Source: Gimesia alba
GTDB lineage: Bacteria; Planctomycetota; Planctomycetia; Planctomycetales; Planctomycetaceae
NCBI RefSeq assembly: GCF_007744675.1
Contig: NZ_CP036269.1
Span: 4,815,546-4,879,545, forward strand
Length of the DNA: 64,000 nt
Reading direction: 5' to 3'
Shown here: positions 1 to 10,700 of the stretch, piece after piece
How positions within the stretch are numbered: position 1 is the stretch's first letter
Layout of the letters: each line of letters begins with the position of its first letter
The notes under the pieces: model-generated
Database searches by the model: none
What the model was told of the DNA's origin: nothing
What the model saw: only the letters and a program-made list of their open reading frames with translations
Translations under genes and position numbers: made by a program

Positions 1-715
<715 letters not shown>

Positions 716-960
716 GATGTACCCCTTGATGTTTGGTCGTGTTTTATTTGTTTTGAGTTTGATAGTTAAGTTTAAAAAAGCCAGATTTCATTTATGATTG
801 CATTGTAACGGACGGAACGCAAGCATGATGCTGAGAATGCCTGCTGCTTTTTGTTCTGGATTTCAAGTTTCCCGAGTATCTGCAGGCCAAAAACTCAGTG
901 AACCTGCTACGCTTCCAGAAAACAGGCTTCCCCATTAAAAATCCCGCCCCCCTCTTCCTT

Positions 961-1479
961 TCACTCTGGATCGGTATCGACTGGCAACTCGTCAACAGTC
1001 TCAGAATCGCCCGGCGGGGGATCCATGCGCGGGTCGAGAGGCCCGCCGCGCCAGATATTGACACCCGCGACTCCCAATGCTGTGACAACGAAAAAGAAAT
1101 AACCCAGATAGTGTGCCGGGAGCAGTTCGATGACCACTCCCTGATGCCCCGCATACACAAATGCAACGGAAATTCCAAAGAAGAAGATCAGCGAACCCCG
1201 CCGCCATACCCGGCGTTTACGACGCAGCCTCTCTGGCTCGGTGATGGATTCAATCAGATGTTCGACCGCTTCCTGCTCTTCGAGACGATCACTCCACCAC
1301 AACAACCCCAGCAGCACGGGATAGACGATGATGGTAAACAACAGCCCCCATTTGTAGTCTGGCTGCGTATTGCCCTCCCAGATACTGAGCGACAACAAGA
1401 CGATCAGCGTCAGGCAGAGCAGATGTGCCTGAATGGCATTCGACGAAAGCAGGAACTGTTTTAACGGACGTCGCGTCAT
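961..1479 (-). CDS. Small membrane protein, 172 aa, unknown function
   Basis: The ATG at 1479 is preceded by GGGAGATCAAC, a good ribosome-binding site. The protein has four likely membrane helices: about residues 18-33 (LLCLTLIVLLSLSIW), 43-62 (WGLLFTIIVYPVLLGLLWW), 94-109 (GSLIFFFGISVAFVYA) and 121-140 (YLGYFFFVVTALGVAGVNIW). A charged, arginine-rich loop lies between helices 2 and 3, and the tail is acidic and proline-rich (PPPGDSETVDELPVDTDPE). I recognise no family. It stands alone, facing the same way as the epimerase but more than 200 bases from it, with no obvious operon partner. Confidence 0.7.
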   Translation of the reverse strand: MTRRPLKQFLLSSNAIQAHLLCLTLIVLLSLSIWEGNTQPDYKWGLLFTIIVYPVLLGLLWWSDRLEEQEAVEHLIESITEPERLRRKRRVWRRGSLIFFFGISVAFVYAGHQGVVIELLPAHYLGYFFFVVTALGVAGVNIWRGGPLDPRMDPPPGDSETVDELPVDTDPE

Positions 1480-1664
1480 GTTGATCTCCCACCTTACCGG
1501 TTCTTAGAAACTCGAACAACCCGATCCATTTTAATCTGGATTGTCATCCCCTATTCTGTGAGGGGGCAATTTGAAAACACCATCCGCCGACTGCGAAATC
1601 AAACGCTGTTTCCGACTCTCACTTTATTCTGAGAGCACCACTTTTTTCGTATCAAGTTTTGACG

Positions 1665-1862
1665 ATGAATTCAAGTATCAAGTTTTTTTTCAGCATTGTG
1701 GCAATTCTGCTCACGTTTGCTGCGTTCTTCCCCTATATCCGATCCATCTTCAGAGGTACAACCAAGCCCCATCTGTTTTCCTGGGTCATCTGGGGCATCA
1801 CCACCCTGATTGTGTTCTTCGCACAACTCGAAGCCAAAGGAGGCATGGGTGCCTGGCCGATC
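1665..1862 (+). pseudogene. 5' fragment of a conserved membrane-protein gene, truncated at a junction
   Basis: From the ATG at 1665 the frame gives a membrane protein beginning MNSSIKFFFSIVAILLTFA and running through PYIRSIFRGTTKPHLFSW to EAKGGMGAWPI. This resembles the N-terminal part of a small multi-helix membrane protein family with a conserved TKPHxFSWxIWG stretch, which I recall as roughly two to three times this length. After WPI (about 1860) the frame simply reads the antisense of the carbonic anhydrase gene until 2363 and no longer looks like a membrane protein. The 3' part has therefore been lost and the gene is probably dead. The recognition rests on memory of the family, so a search is needed to confirm the missing length. 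Confidence 0.6.
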
Positions 1863-2522
1863 GATGGTCCCGAGAACGTTCTGCGCGGTGACCATCTTGA
1901 CAAATTCGGGATTCTTACTTGTTCTGTCCCCTTTGTAGTCTTTAAAGTGATCGACGGCCGGTTGGATATTGGCCAGCATCGCGGTGATGTTGCCCAGTTC
2001 AACGCCATCGATGGCTCCATTCACGGCACCGCAGCTCTCGTGCCCCAACACGAAGACCAGCTTGGAACCGGCGACTTTGCAGGCAAATTCCATGCTGCCC
2101 AGAATGTCGGTGTTCTCGAAGTTGCCGGCGACGCGGGCGACGAAGATATCGCCAATGCCACGATCGAAGACATCTTCCACGGGAACCCGCGAATCGAGAC
2201 AGGAAAGAATGACTGCTTTGGGATACTGCCCGAGCGCCGCTTCACGTACCTGCTTGGAATGGTCACGTGCCGTCAGTGTTCCGTCAACAAAACGTTGATT
2301 CCCTTCTTTAAGCAGCGTCAGCACCTGGTCTGGCGTCAGCGCGTTCTGCTCCTCTTGTGTTAAAACACGATTGACCAGCGGTTTGACATCCACCTCGATT
2401 TCCCCATCGGTGTTACCGGAAGTCTTGGTGGCAGCAGGCTGGTTATTATCTTGCGCACATCCCGTCACGATTAAAAAGACAAAGCAGCAGGCCAGCATTG
2501 GGTTCAGACTCATTCTGATCAT
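1671..2522 (-). CDS. Beta-carbonic anhydrase, lipoprotein form, with C-terminus replaced by antisense read-through
   Basis: The protein begins with a lipoprotein signal (hydrophobic stretch, then VTGC with the lipid Cys at about residue 22), so the enzyme should sit on the membrane in the periplasm and hydrate CO2 to bicarbonate. The beta-class zinc site is complete: Cys108 and the Asp110/Arg112 dyad in SCLDSRVP, and His161 and Cys164 in GHESCGAV. The last family-like residues are QNVLGTIDR (about 214-222). The remaining 61 or so residues, starting PGTHASFGF, are the antisense of the truncated membrane-protein gene at 1665-1862, in place of the family's final helix and strand. The catalytic core is intact, but folding and dimerisation may suffer. 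The start could be Met1 or Met4. Confidence 0.82.
   Translation of the reverse strand: MIRMSLNPMLACCFVFLIVTGCAQDNNQPAATKTSGNTDGEIEVDVKPLVNRVLTQEEQNALTPDQVLTLLKEGNQRFVDGTLTARDHSKQVREAALGQYPKAVILSCLDSRVPVEDVFDRGIGDIFVARVAGNFENTDILGSMEFACKVAGSKLVFVLGHESCGAVNGAIDGVELGNITAMLANIQPAVDHFKDYKGDRTSKNPEFVKMVTAQNVLGTIDRPGTHASFGFELCEEHNQGGDAPDDPGKQMGLGCTSEDGSDIGEERSKREQNCHNAEKKLDT
1855..1870. other. Probable deletion junction between two convergent genes
   Basis: At this point the family-like part of the + strand membrane protein ends (GAWPI) and, read on the other strand, the family-like part of the carbonic anhydrase ends (GTIDR). Neither gene retains its stop codon and each continues into the antisense of the other. 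The sequence at the join, CCGATCGATGG, could be microhomology shared by both original genes. The simplest reading is a deletion removing the 3' ends of two convergent genes. An assembly chimera would look the same. Confidence 0.55.
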
Positions 2523-2824
2523 TTTCGTTTTACCTTTATTAGATTTGCCGGTTGTGAGTATGGCGTTCGCATCGTGTAACCGTTTTGAACCCTAGCACAC
2601 TGCGGTAAGATGAAAAGCAGAGTTATATGGAATATCAGAAAAATACGGATTCAAATCCAGAACGAAGAGCACAGACACTACAGACGGACCTGCACTACTC
2701 AATTCATTTCTCTTTTCCCTGGCTTGTACCTGGCTTGACAAATTCAGCCCCTTATCCCCACTATGAACAATCAGTTGAGCGAAAAACCGATTGAGAGAGA
2801 GAAATGCCTCAGGGAGGAAACCGC
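2523..2824. other. Intergenic region of about 300 bases between divergent genes
   Basis: This gap separates the leftward carbonic anhydrase from the rightward Tm-1 operon, so promoters of both should lie here. I see no gene-like reading frame, no strong terminator and no clear repeat. The last bases before 2825 (AGGGAGGAAACCGC) form the ribosome-binding site of the Tm-1-like gene. Confidence 0.5.
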
Positions 2825-4045
2825 ATGAGAAAAACCATCTATGCACTGGCGACGATGGATACAAAAGGTGACGAACTCTGTTTTGTAGCCGACTGTATTC
2901 GCCAAACGGGGCTGGACGTCGTGCTGATCGATTTGAGTACGCGTGGCAGTTCCGACCGCGCCGATATCTCTGCGCAAACGGTTGCTGCATCGCATCCAGA
3001 AGGACCAGAAAGCGTGCTGGAACAAACCGACCGGGGTCAGGCAGTGACAGCGATGGCCGAAGCATTGCGAGAATGGTTGCCCTCTGAAGTCAGCTCGAAA
3101 AATGTGGCCGGTGTGATCGCGATTGGGGGAAGTGGCGGAACCGCCATCGTGGCACCCGCGTTTCAGACACTTCCAGTCGGCTTTCCGAAACTCATCGTCT
3201 CGACCGTTGCCAGTGGCAATACACAGCCGTATGTCGGATCGAGTGATATTACGCTTATGTATTCGGTCGTCGACGTGGCAGGACTCAATTCTGTCTCGCG
3301 GCGGGTGCTGAGCAACGCCGCCCATGCCATCGCCGGAATGGTCGCGAACTCACATGACTTCCCGGAAGATCGCCCCGCCCTCGGTATGACGATGTTCGGC
3401 GTGACGACGCCTTGTGTCGATATGGTGCGCGAAGCGCTGGAAGCAAAGGGCTTTGATCCCCTGGTCTTTCACGCGACCGGCACCGGAGGTCAGGCGATGG
3501 AGAAACTCGTAGCCGATGGCCTGATTCGGGGCGTGCTCGACATCACGACAACCGAAGCCGCCGACGAAGTGGTGGGCGGCATCATGCCCGGCGGGCCGCG
3601 TCGGTTCGACGTCATCCTGGAACGGGGCATCCCGTATATTATGAGTCTGGGTGCCCTCGACATGGTCAACTTCGGTGCCCGCGAGACGGTTCCCAATAAA
3701 TTCGCCGACCGCCGGTTTCTCGTGCACAATCCACAAGTGACACTGATGCGAACGACGGTCGATGAAAACCGGCAGATGGCGCAATGGATCGCGGCCAAGG
3801 TCAATCGCTCGACAGCCCCGATCGAAATCCTGATCCCGGAACGAGGTGTCTCAATGCTCGACGCCGAGGGCGAAGCCTTTTATGATCCCATAGCAGACCA
3901 GTGTCTGTTCGACACGTTAGAGCAGGAAGTCCAGCAGACAGACGAACGTCGCATCACCCGTTTGCCATACCACATCAACGACGCCGCCTTCGCCGAAGCG
4001 CTGGTCGAAGCCTTTGAACGTGTCTGCGGCGACCGATTCCAATAA
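2825..4045 (+). CDS. Tm-1-like ATP-binding domain protein (UPF0261 family)
   Basis: The start chosen is the ATG at 2825, because GGGAGGAAACCGC directly before it is a strong ribosome-binding site; an ATG 21 bases upstream would put that site inside the gene. The protein, about 406 aa, opens with [20 protein letters not shown] and contains [19 protein letters not shown], then [24 protein letters not shown], the hallmark stretches of the Tm-1-like/UPF0261 family. In the tomato resistance protein Tm-1 this domain binds nucleotide and is joined to a C-terminal TIM barrel. Here the barrel is a separate gene 26 bases downstream. No signal peptide is visible, so it is cytoplasmic. The bacterial function is unknown. 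Confidence 0.9.
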   Translation: MRKTIYALATMDTKGDELCFVADCIRQTGLDVVLIDLSTRGSSDRADISAQTVAASHPEGPESVLEQTDRGQAVTAMAEALREWLPSEVSSKNVAGVIAIGGSGGTAIVAPAFQTLPVGFPKLIVSTVASGNTQPYVGSSDITLMYSVVDVAGLNSVSRRVLSNAAHAIAGMVANSHDFPEDRPALGMTMFGVTTPCVDMVREALEAKGFDPLVFHATGTGGQAMEKLVADGLIRGVLDITTTEAADEVVGGIMPGGPRRFDVILERGIPYIMSLGALDMVNFGARETVPNKFADRRFLVHNPQVTLMRTTVDENRQMAQWIAAKVNRSTAPIEILIPERGVSMLDAEGEAFYDPIADQCLFDTLEQEVQQTDERRITRLPYHINDAAFAEALVEAFERVCGDRFQ

Positions 4046-4071
4046 CGAGATACAACACAAGGAACCCACAC

Positions 4072-4908
4072 ATGTCTGAAACAAGAGCAGCGATCCTGAA
4101 GCGGCTGCGCGAGAAAGTCGCTGACGGCAAACCGATCATCGGCGGCGGTGCCGGCACAGGATTGAGCGCTAAATGCGAAGAAGCGGGCGGCATTGATTTG
4201 ATTGTGATCTACAATTCAGGCCGCTACCGCATGGCGGGCCGTGGTTCGCTGTCGGGATTGATGCCTTACGGCAATGCGAATGAGATTGTCAAAGACCTGG
4301 GACGCGAAGTGATTCCCGTCGTTGAAAAGACACCTGTCTTAGCGGGCGTCTGCGGCACCGATCCGTTTCTGCTGCGTGATCTGTTCCTCAAAGAACTGCA
4401 GGCGATGGGTTTTGCCGGCATCCAGAATTTTCCAACCGTCGGACTCATCGATGGCCAGTTCCGCGCCAACCTGGAAGAGACCGGCATGGGCTTTGACCTG
4501 GAAATTGACTGCATCCGGGCCGCTCACGACCTCGATCTGCTCACCACACCTTACGCCTTCGACGCCAATCAGGCACGAAAACTGACCGCTGCTGGCGCAG
4601 ATATTGTCGTCGCTCACATGGGCCTGACCACTGGCGGTACCATCGGCGCCGCAACCGGCAAAACGCTGGACGATTCCGTCGCAGCGATCCGAACAATGGT
4701 CGACGCTGCTAAAAGCGAGCGGGAGGACGTTTTTCTCCTCTGTCATGGCGGCCCGATTGCGATGCCCGAAGACGCCCAGTTTATCTTCGATCGCGTCAAA
4801 GGGATCGACGGCTTCTACGGTGCCAGTTCGATGGAACGCCTGCCGACGGAAATCGCACTCACCGCACAGGTCCGCCAGTTCGGGGATCTGCGTTTATCAC
4901 AGGCTTAA
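4072..4908 (+). CDS. Phosphoenolpyruvate hydrolase family TIM-barrel protein
   Basis: The protein of 278 aa begins [30 protein letters not shown], then has [49 protein letters not shown] and [12 protein letters not shown]. These are the conserved loops of the TIM-barrel family that includes annotated phosphoenolpyruvate hydrolases and the C-terminal half of plant Tm-1. It would act in the cytoplasm. The family resembles isocitrate lyase/PEP mutase barrels, but its true substrate is not established. The gene sits 26 bases after the Tm-1-like gene and 46 bases before the EthD gene on the same strand, so all three are probably one operon. Together the first two proteins recreate the two-domain Tm-1 arrangement. 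Confidence 0.9.
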   Translation: MSETRAAILKRLREKVADGKPIIGGGAGTGLSAKCEEAGGIDLIVIYNSGRYRMAGRGSLSGLMPYGNANEIVKDLGREVIPVVEKTPVLAGVCGTDPFLLRDLFLKELQAMGFAGIQNFPTVGLIDGQFRANLEETGMGFDLEIDCIRAAHDLDLLTTPYAFDANQARKLTAAGADIVVAHMGLTTGGTIGAATGKTLDDSVAAIRTMVDAAKSEREDVFLLCHGGPIAMPEDAQFIFDRVKGIDGFYGASSMERLPTEIALTAQVRQFGDLRLSQA

Positions 4909-4954
4909 ACAAATTCCTTTCTTTTCTCTCATCAATATATCATAGGAATCAAAC

Positions 4955-5293
4955 ATGTATCGCTTAACCGTGATGTACGGACACCCCGAAGACCCCGCTG
5001 AGTTTGACCGCTATTATCACGAAGTGCACATTCCACTGGCCAAAACCATGAAAGGACTCACCGGCTGGACCATCGGTAAATGCATTTCCGCAGAAGCGGG
5101 CAATCCCGCGCCGTATTACCTGATCGTCAGTCTCTACGCCGAATCTGCGGCTGCAATGCAGACGATTCTCGAAAGCCCCGAAGGTCAGGCCACCATCGCC
5201 GATGTGCCCAACTTCGCCACCGGCGGTGTGATGTTCATGTACGATGAGGAAGAAGTTTTGATTCCTGTTGAGTTTGATACAACGGACAAGTAA
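4955..5293 (+). CDS. EthD-family dimeric alpha/beta-barrel protein
   Basis: This 112-aa protein begins MYRLTVMYGHPEDPAEFDRYYHEVHIPLAKTM, the classic EthD pattern in which a short ferredoxin-like strand is followed by a Y-x-x-x-H-x-P-L/I helix. It continues with YYLIVSLYAESAAAMQTILESPEGQATIADVPNFATGG, also typical. EthD-like proteins are dimeric alpha/beta barrels found beside degradation enzymes; some are monooxygenase or cyclase relatives, and others have no known catalysis. Its place as the third gene of the Tm-1-like/PEP-hydrolase-like operon suggests a shared small-molecule role. A weak AGGAATCAAAC site precedes the ATG. Confidence 0.88.
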   Translation: MYRLTVMYGHPEDPAEFDRYYHEVHIPLAKTMKGLTGWTIGKCISAEAGNPAPYYLIVSLYAESAAAMQTILESPEGQATIADVPNFATGGVMFMYDEEEVLIPVEFDTTDK

Positions 5294-5314
5294 GTCGCGT
5301 CACACACTTAAAAT

Positions 5315-5959
5315 ATGGAATACTGCATGCCTGTTAATACTTGCCACTCAATCAACGCTCAATTGTTTCTGTCTGCTTTCATTTTTCTGTTCATTTCATA
5401 CTCCGATCTGTCTGCAGATGAATCAGTGAAGTCGAAGCAGAGCATTGAATGGGGGCAGAGTGTAAACGGTGTGCGATCTGCTCTTACAAGCCCAAAAACA
5501 AATTATGTCATTGGTGAGCCTATCCTGCTGTGTTATCAGTTAGAAAACCGTTCTCCCCATGATGTTATGTTCTACTATGAGGGATACCATTCCCGATGTT
5601 TCAAAATGGAAATTTTTTATCTTCCGCAAAACCGTCTTACTCCAAATAAAGGAAAGTCCATGAAAGAGGCCATTGACCTGACCCGATATGGAAAAGGTAT
5701 CTTTCATGGAACGCTTTTCAGTAGCGTGAGAGGATTCAATATTGGCTCCTCTTCCGTGCTCACCTGGGACTTCGGCGATATCCCGATCAACCATGTGTAC
5801 GACATGACACTTCCCGGAAAGTATGAAATCACAACAAAGCGAATGATCCACAACGCATTCGTCACAACCAACACCTTGAAAATCACGATTGTAAAACCTC
5901 AGCCAGAAAACAATGATTTGCAAGGGGCACACGTTGTCCCCATCAACCTCAAGAAATAG
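5315..5959 (+). CDS. Secreted protein of unknown function, 214 aa
   Basis: The protein has a signal peptide (hydrophobic stretch LFLSAFIFLFISY, about residues 17-29, followed by SDLSADES). The mature part contains VNGVRSALTSPKTNYVIGEPILLCYQLENRSPHDVMFY, which resembles the Ig-like fold of secreted planctomycete proteins that begin with a statement about relative strength of opposing strands (xxGLRxxL-xPxxxxxxxGExIxLxxxLxN). The end reads LPGKYEITTKRMI, as in such domains. No catalytic motif is seen. There is no strong ribosome-binding site, so the start could also be the ATG at 5327. It lies 21 bases after the EthD gene but its AT-richer composition differs, so I do not assume it shares that operon. 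Confidence 0.6.
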   Translation: MEYCMPVNTCHSINAQLFLSAFIFLFISYSDLSADESVKSKQSIEWGQSVNGVRSALTSPKTNYVIGEPILLCYQLENRSPHDVMFYYEGYHSRCFKMEIFYLPQNRLTPNKGKSMKEAIDLTRYGKGIFHGTLFSSVRGFNIGSSSVLTWDFGDIPINHVYDMTLPGKYEITTKRMIHNAFVTTNTLKITIVKPQPENNDLQGAHVVPINLKK

Positions 5960-6119
5960 TACTACTCTCCTGAAAACTCATCAGTTCTGATGAATTTCCG
6001 AATTAGACAGATCATAATCAATGACTATTCCTCAATCGGTCTCCGTTGATTTCGCTCTCCCTTCCCCCTTATAGTGAAGAGATCTCATACGAAATCATTT
6101 TACTGGAAGGTCTCATTCA

Positions 6120-7688
6120 ATGGTGGCATTGTATAAATTCATCCGCCCGGAGTTCATGCTCTGCGTCGTTCTCCTCGTTCTGTTTCCCCAAATCACAGCA
6201 GTCGCCGCCGAAAAACCCAATATCGTTTACATTCTGGCAGACGATCTCGGCTATGGGGATGTGAGCTGTTACAATGCGGAATCAAAAATTAAAACGCCGC
6301 ACATTGATCGGCTGGCGGCAGAGGGGATGAAGTTTACCGACGCGCATACGCCGTCTGCCGTCTGCACGCCCACCCGTTACGGAATTCTGACGGGCCGCTA
6401 TTGCTGGAGGACGCGTTTGAAGTATCGCGTGCTGGATGGCTTTGATCCGCCCCTCATCGAACAGGACCAGGTCACGGTCCCGTCTCTGCTCAAACAAGCA
6501 GGTTACGATACGGCTTGCGTCGGCAAATGGCACTTGGGTATGCAGTGGACCGATAAAAATGGACAGCCTGTGCCCGCGGTTCCCATCGATCGGCGTCAAC
6601 GTCCTCGTGTCGGAGATGACGTCGATTACACGAAACCGATCACTGGCGGCCCGCTGGCGAACGGCTTTGATTATTACTTCGGCATCTCGGCTTCGCTGAA
6701 TATGTCCCCTTTCTGTTTTATCAAAAATGATCGGCCCGTGATCCTTCCCACAATTCCATCGGAGCGGATTTCGACTGAATTTCTCTCGGTCGACCAAGGC
6801 ATGCGCTCGCCCGATTTTACGATCCGCAGTGTGATGCCGACGCTGACCGGAGAGGCAGTGAAATTTATAGAACGGCATTCGCAAGCATCGCCCGAGCGGC
6901 CCTTCTTTCTTTACTTTCCACTCACCGCACCACATCTGCCGCTGGTACCCAACGACGAATTCCGCGGCAAAAGCGCCGCCGGCGAATACGGCGATTTTGT
7001 ACTCGAAGTCGATGCGACCGTCGGGGCGATCATGGAAGTACTTCAGCGAAACGGCGAGGCGGAGAATACACTGTTTATTTTCACGTCTGACAATGGAGGA
7101 CTCTATCACTGGTGGACTCCCAAAGAAACGGATGACCTCAAATATTACAAGCCGAACCACCGGGGGCAATACGTCAAAGACCGCGGCCATCAGGGCAATG
7201 CCCATCTCCGCGGCACCAAAGCCGACATCTGGGAAGGAGGTCACCGGGTCCCGTTCATCGTTCGCTGGCCCGGCAAGACTCCTGCTGACTCAACCAATGA
7301 CGAACTGGTCGAGCTCACCGATCTACTGGCAACCTGTGCCGCGATCACAGACCAGAAGATACCTGAAGGCGCGGGCGAAGACAGCGTCAATATTCTACCG
7401 GCTCTATTGGGTAAGAAAAACGAGAAACCACTACGCGACTATGCCATCCATCATTCCCTCTGGGGACACTTCGCAGTCCGCCAAGGCCCCTGGAAAATGG
7501 CTCTCAAACGAGGTTCCGGCGGCTTCACCCGCGCCCGCGAGGTCAAACCAGAACCAGGCGAACCTACAGGCCAACTTTACAACCTCAAAGACGATCCCTC
7601 AGAAACCAAAAACGTCTGGAACAAGCATCCCGAAGTCGTCGAACGGCTCTCGGTGATCCTGAAGAACGTTCAAGGAGAGGACAAGTAA
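6120..7688 (+). CDS. Secreted sulfatase (arylsulfatase-type)
   Basis: This 522-aa protein has an N-terminal signal (MLCVVLLVLFPQITAVAA, to about residue 30), then the metal-binding opener KPNIVYILADDLGYGDVSCYN. The sulfatase signature is C-T-P-T-R at residues 82-86 (VCTPTRYGILTGRY); Cys82 should be converted to formylglycine and Arg86 stabilises it. Later family blocks include GKWHLGM, FFLYFPLTAPHLPLVP and FTSDNGG. It cleaves sulfate esters from polysaccharides or other sulfated compounds in the periplasm or outside. GGAAGG upstream of the ATG supports the start. It stands alone between a secreted protein and the convergent M56 gene. The substrate is unknown. Confidence 0.93.
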   Translation: MVALYKFIRPEFMLCVVLLVLFPQITAVAAEKPNIVYILADDLGYGDVSCYNAESKIKTPHIDRLAAEGMKFTDAHTPSAVCTPTRYGILTGRYCWRTRLKYRVLDGFDPPLIEQDQVTVPSLLKQAGYDTACVGKWHLGMQWTDKNGQPVPAVPIDRRQRPRVGDDVDYTKPITGGPLANGFDYYFGISASLNMSPFCFIKNDRPVILPTIPSERISTEFLSVDQGMRSPDFTIRSVMPTLTGEAVKFIERHSQASPERPFFLYFPLTAPHLPLVPNDEFRGKSAAGEYGDFVLEVDATVGAIMEVLQRNGEAENTLFIFTSDNGGLYHWWTPKETDDLKYYKPNHRGQYVKDRGHQGNAHLRGTKADIWEGGHRVPFIVRWPGKTPADSTNDELVELTDLLATCAAITDQKIPEGAGEDSVNILPALLGKKNEKPLRDYAIHHSLWGHFAVRQGPWKMALKRGSGGFTRAREVKPEPGEPTGQLYNLKDDPSETKNVWNKHPEVVERLSVILKNVQGEDK

Positions 7689-7707
7689 GCAAGGCATTTT
7701 TTGTGTT

Positions 7708-10700
7708 TTACTGATCAACGGGTTTGAGTCGCACAATAATTGTCACATCTTTGGGGTAACTCCCATCCGCGTCTGGTATGATCAATTCGACTTTCTGTTT
7801 CAATGTTTCAAAACCCGGATATTTGGCAGTCATCTCGTAGGTTCCCGGGGTTCCGACGAAATGCTGCCGTTCTTCCTGTTGACTGTGACGTGAGATTGTA
7901 CCGGTCGCACTTTTTAATTGAACTTCACATCCCGGTAAGGGAATCCCATTTTCGGTAAAGACCTTAATCACTCGAAAACCAGGTTTGGGAGAAGGTTTCC
8001 CGATCAGTTCAGGTGTCAGGTTTAACGTTTTCTCTTCATTCTTTTTGAGAGAGAACTGAAGCAACTTTTTTGAATCGCGAACGTCTTGCTCTGTCAGGAA
8101 ATAGTCTCCAGCGGGGAGATGCTTGACTGTAAATTTTCCCTGCTCGTCCGGCAAGATCCGACTCATCAGCCGTTTATCCTCACTCCATAATTTGAGCCAG
8201 ATGGCTTTCGTCGGTCCGAACAATTCTTTACTCAGGCTGCCGCGCAGTGTTGCCGTCCCCTCTGACAACGGTAATGTTACGCTGGCATTCACATTGTCTG
8301 GCGAGAGTATCATTTTGCGATAGACAGTCGGATAACCGGGCCGGGATGCGACAAGTTCGTACTCTCCCGGTGGAACCTGTGTGAAGACGAACGGTTCCTG
8401 ATTACTTTGACGTGGTGCCAGGATCCCTGTCTCCCTGCCGAACGTCCAGACAGGATTATAGGCCCGCAGTGTCAATCTCATATTTTTTGTTGGTTCAGGC
8501 TGGCAGTTTACAACGAGCTGACCGATTTTTTGATCGATCGTGCCCAGATCCTGATCTTCAGAAAGCAACCGGTACGAGTCGACGCGAACCCAGTCATTGA
8601 GCCGCTCTGGGACCGCATAATACAGGGTCCGTTCAGCGGGTCCCGCCCCATAGAATTCAAAACTGCCGTTGCTGCCGGTTACCGAATATGCACGAAATAT
8701 ACCAGAATTCGGGCTCTCGCCGGCAAACAGCAGTCGTCTATTCGCCAGTGGCTTGCCATTGACTTTCAACAGACCTGATACTTTCGGACGACCGCCTAAA
8801 TTGAGTTTACTGGTCTGACCATTCTCAGGTAAAATGGTCTGCCGAACAACGCCATTCGAAGTCCATTCTTCAGCGCGAATCACATTAGAAATCACTTCGG
8901 GCAGATGAGAGACCGTATACTCACCTTTCTCATCGGTAATGACCGTCGCCAATAGCCCGTCCTGACTGGAAGAGTCACCGTTATAAGCAGCTGAATCCCG
9001 GAAGAATAACGTCGTATTCGGTTCCGGCTGGCCTGCCGCATCCGTAACGAGTCCCTTAACGGTACCTCCCCGTTTCAGCGTAATCTTGATGTCAGGTACC
9101 GGACTGGCTTTGAGATCAATCTCTTCGACAATCGTAAAAGCATAGTCCGGGTGAGTGACTTTCAAGGACTCTTTTTCGAAACCAAGGTGTTTGAGAGTAA
9201 ATTTTCCATCAACGGTTTTTGTTGCCCCGTCCTCTGTGGTGAACGCTCCTAATGATGTTGGCGAAACGCCTCTGGACTTTGAGAGGGGAATCACGGTAGC
9301 ACCATCAATGGGCTGACCTTTTTCATCTACAACGGTTCCGGAAAGTGATGATCCAACTTTCAATCTAATCTGGATCGGCTTACCCTGAGAAGAATCGGTA
9401 TTGATCGATTCACTGAGAGCGGGCGCAAAACCGGCTGCGGCAACCTGAACCACATAAACACCAGGCCCATTGACTTCGACTTCGAATTTTCCAGCGGCGT
9501 TATCAACATTCATCCAACGGGGATTCTGTGCATAATTCGGCCCGCGTAACGTCCTGGTCTTGATCACACTCACTTGATATTCTGTGACAGGCTTGGAAGT
9601 ATCGCCATCCACCACCGTACCCTGTAACTTCGGTTTTCCTTTCACTACCACATTCAGCTTGATCTCTTTCGCGGGAGCCCGCACTGTGAAATCGCCGCCT
9701 TTCAGTTCGAGCCCCGGCGATTCAATCTTGAGCTTGTATTGACCACGCTGAATGGGATCGAAACGAAATTCTGTCTGCCCCGGCCTGATATAGACGCTGC
9801 CACGGCGGAGTGGCTCATCAGAATTCGCGAAGATCCAGAATCCACGTTGTGGCCGCCCACCACCTGAATATTGAATCTTACCAGAAAGTGAGACCAGTGA
9901 GGCTGGTGAAGGGTAATTGAGCTTTAAGGAGAGTGGCTGTTCCTGACTCAATAGATTGGTGGGACCAAGGACTGTTCTTGGAGAATAACTTCGGCCACCC
10001 ATGGGAACGGAAACACTCACGTTGTATTTCTCTGGAACAATATGCGGCAATGTAAACGAGCCATCTTTACCGATTTCATAACCGGACGGATACCTGCCAA
10101 AGTTCCACCAGTCGGGGAGCGCGTTGATCTTCCAACCGGCGGGTGGTTTGCCATCCGAACAGAGCACCTGGCCCCTCACATCAATGCCCCTGCGCTGGAC
10201 CAGCTGATACTTGACGATTTTTTCGGGGTCGTCCAGTTTGACAATCAGTTTCGCAAAACCATAATTCGGTGATGAGGTCGCGATTTTATATTTGAACTCG
10301 GAAGGCTTCAAACCAAGTATCGCCTGGCCCTGCTGATCGGTAGTTACCGTTTCAGAACTATATTGGTTTGTATCCGCCATTGATTTCGCATATACACGCA
10401 CCCTGGGAACCGGATTTCCTTGCTCATCAACAGCTTCAATTTGCAGTCGGCAGGCCCGTTCAAGTGTCACATCTTGAATGGTATTAAACTCATCAGTCAG
10501 ATTGACCAGAGGACAGTCTGACCGACGTTGGATTCCCACCCAGCGTTTTGACTTGACCCTGAGATAATACTTCCCCAGTTGCTTCACTTCAGGAAACAGA
10601 TAACGCCCTTCTGCATCACTTTTTGTCGTTATCACACGTCCCCCATGTTCCGGGGAGAGGATCACTTCCGCATCGGTTACCGGCGCACCGGTTTTATCAA

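Noticed and set aside
792-1178. Reverse frame of 128 aa overlapping the small membrane protein
   Set aside because: It is a shifted frame of the better-supported gene at 961-1479 and has no ribosome-binding site or family-like features.
1863-2363. Continuation of the + strand membrane-protein frame
   Set aside because: This part is the antisense of the carbonic anhydrase gene and has no membrane helices; only the part before about 1862 looks genuine.
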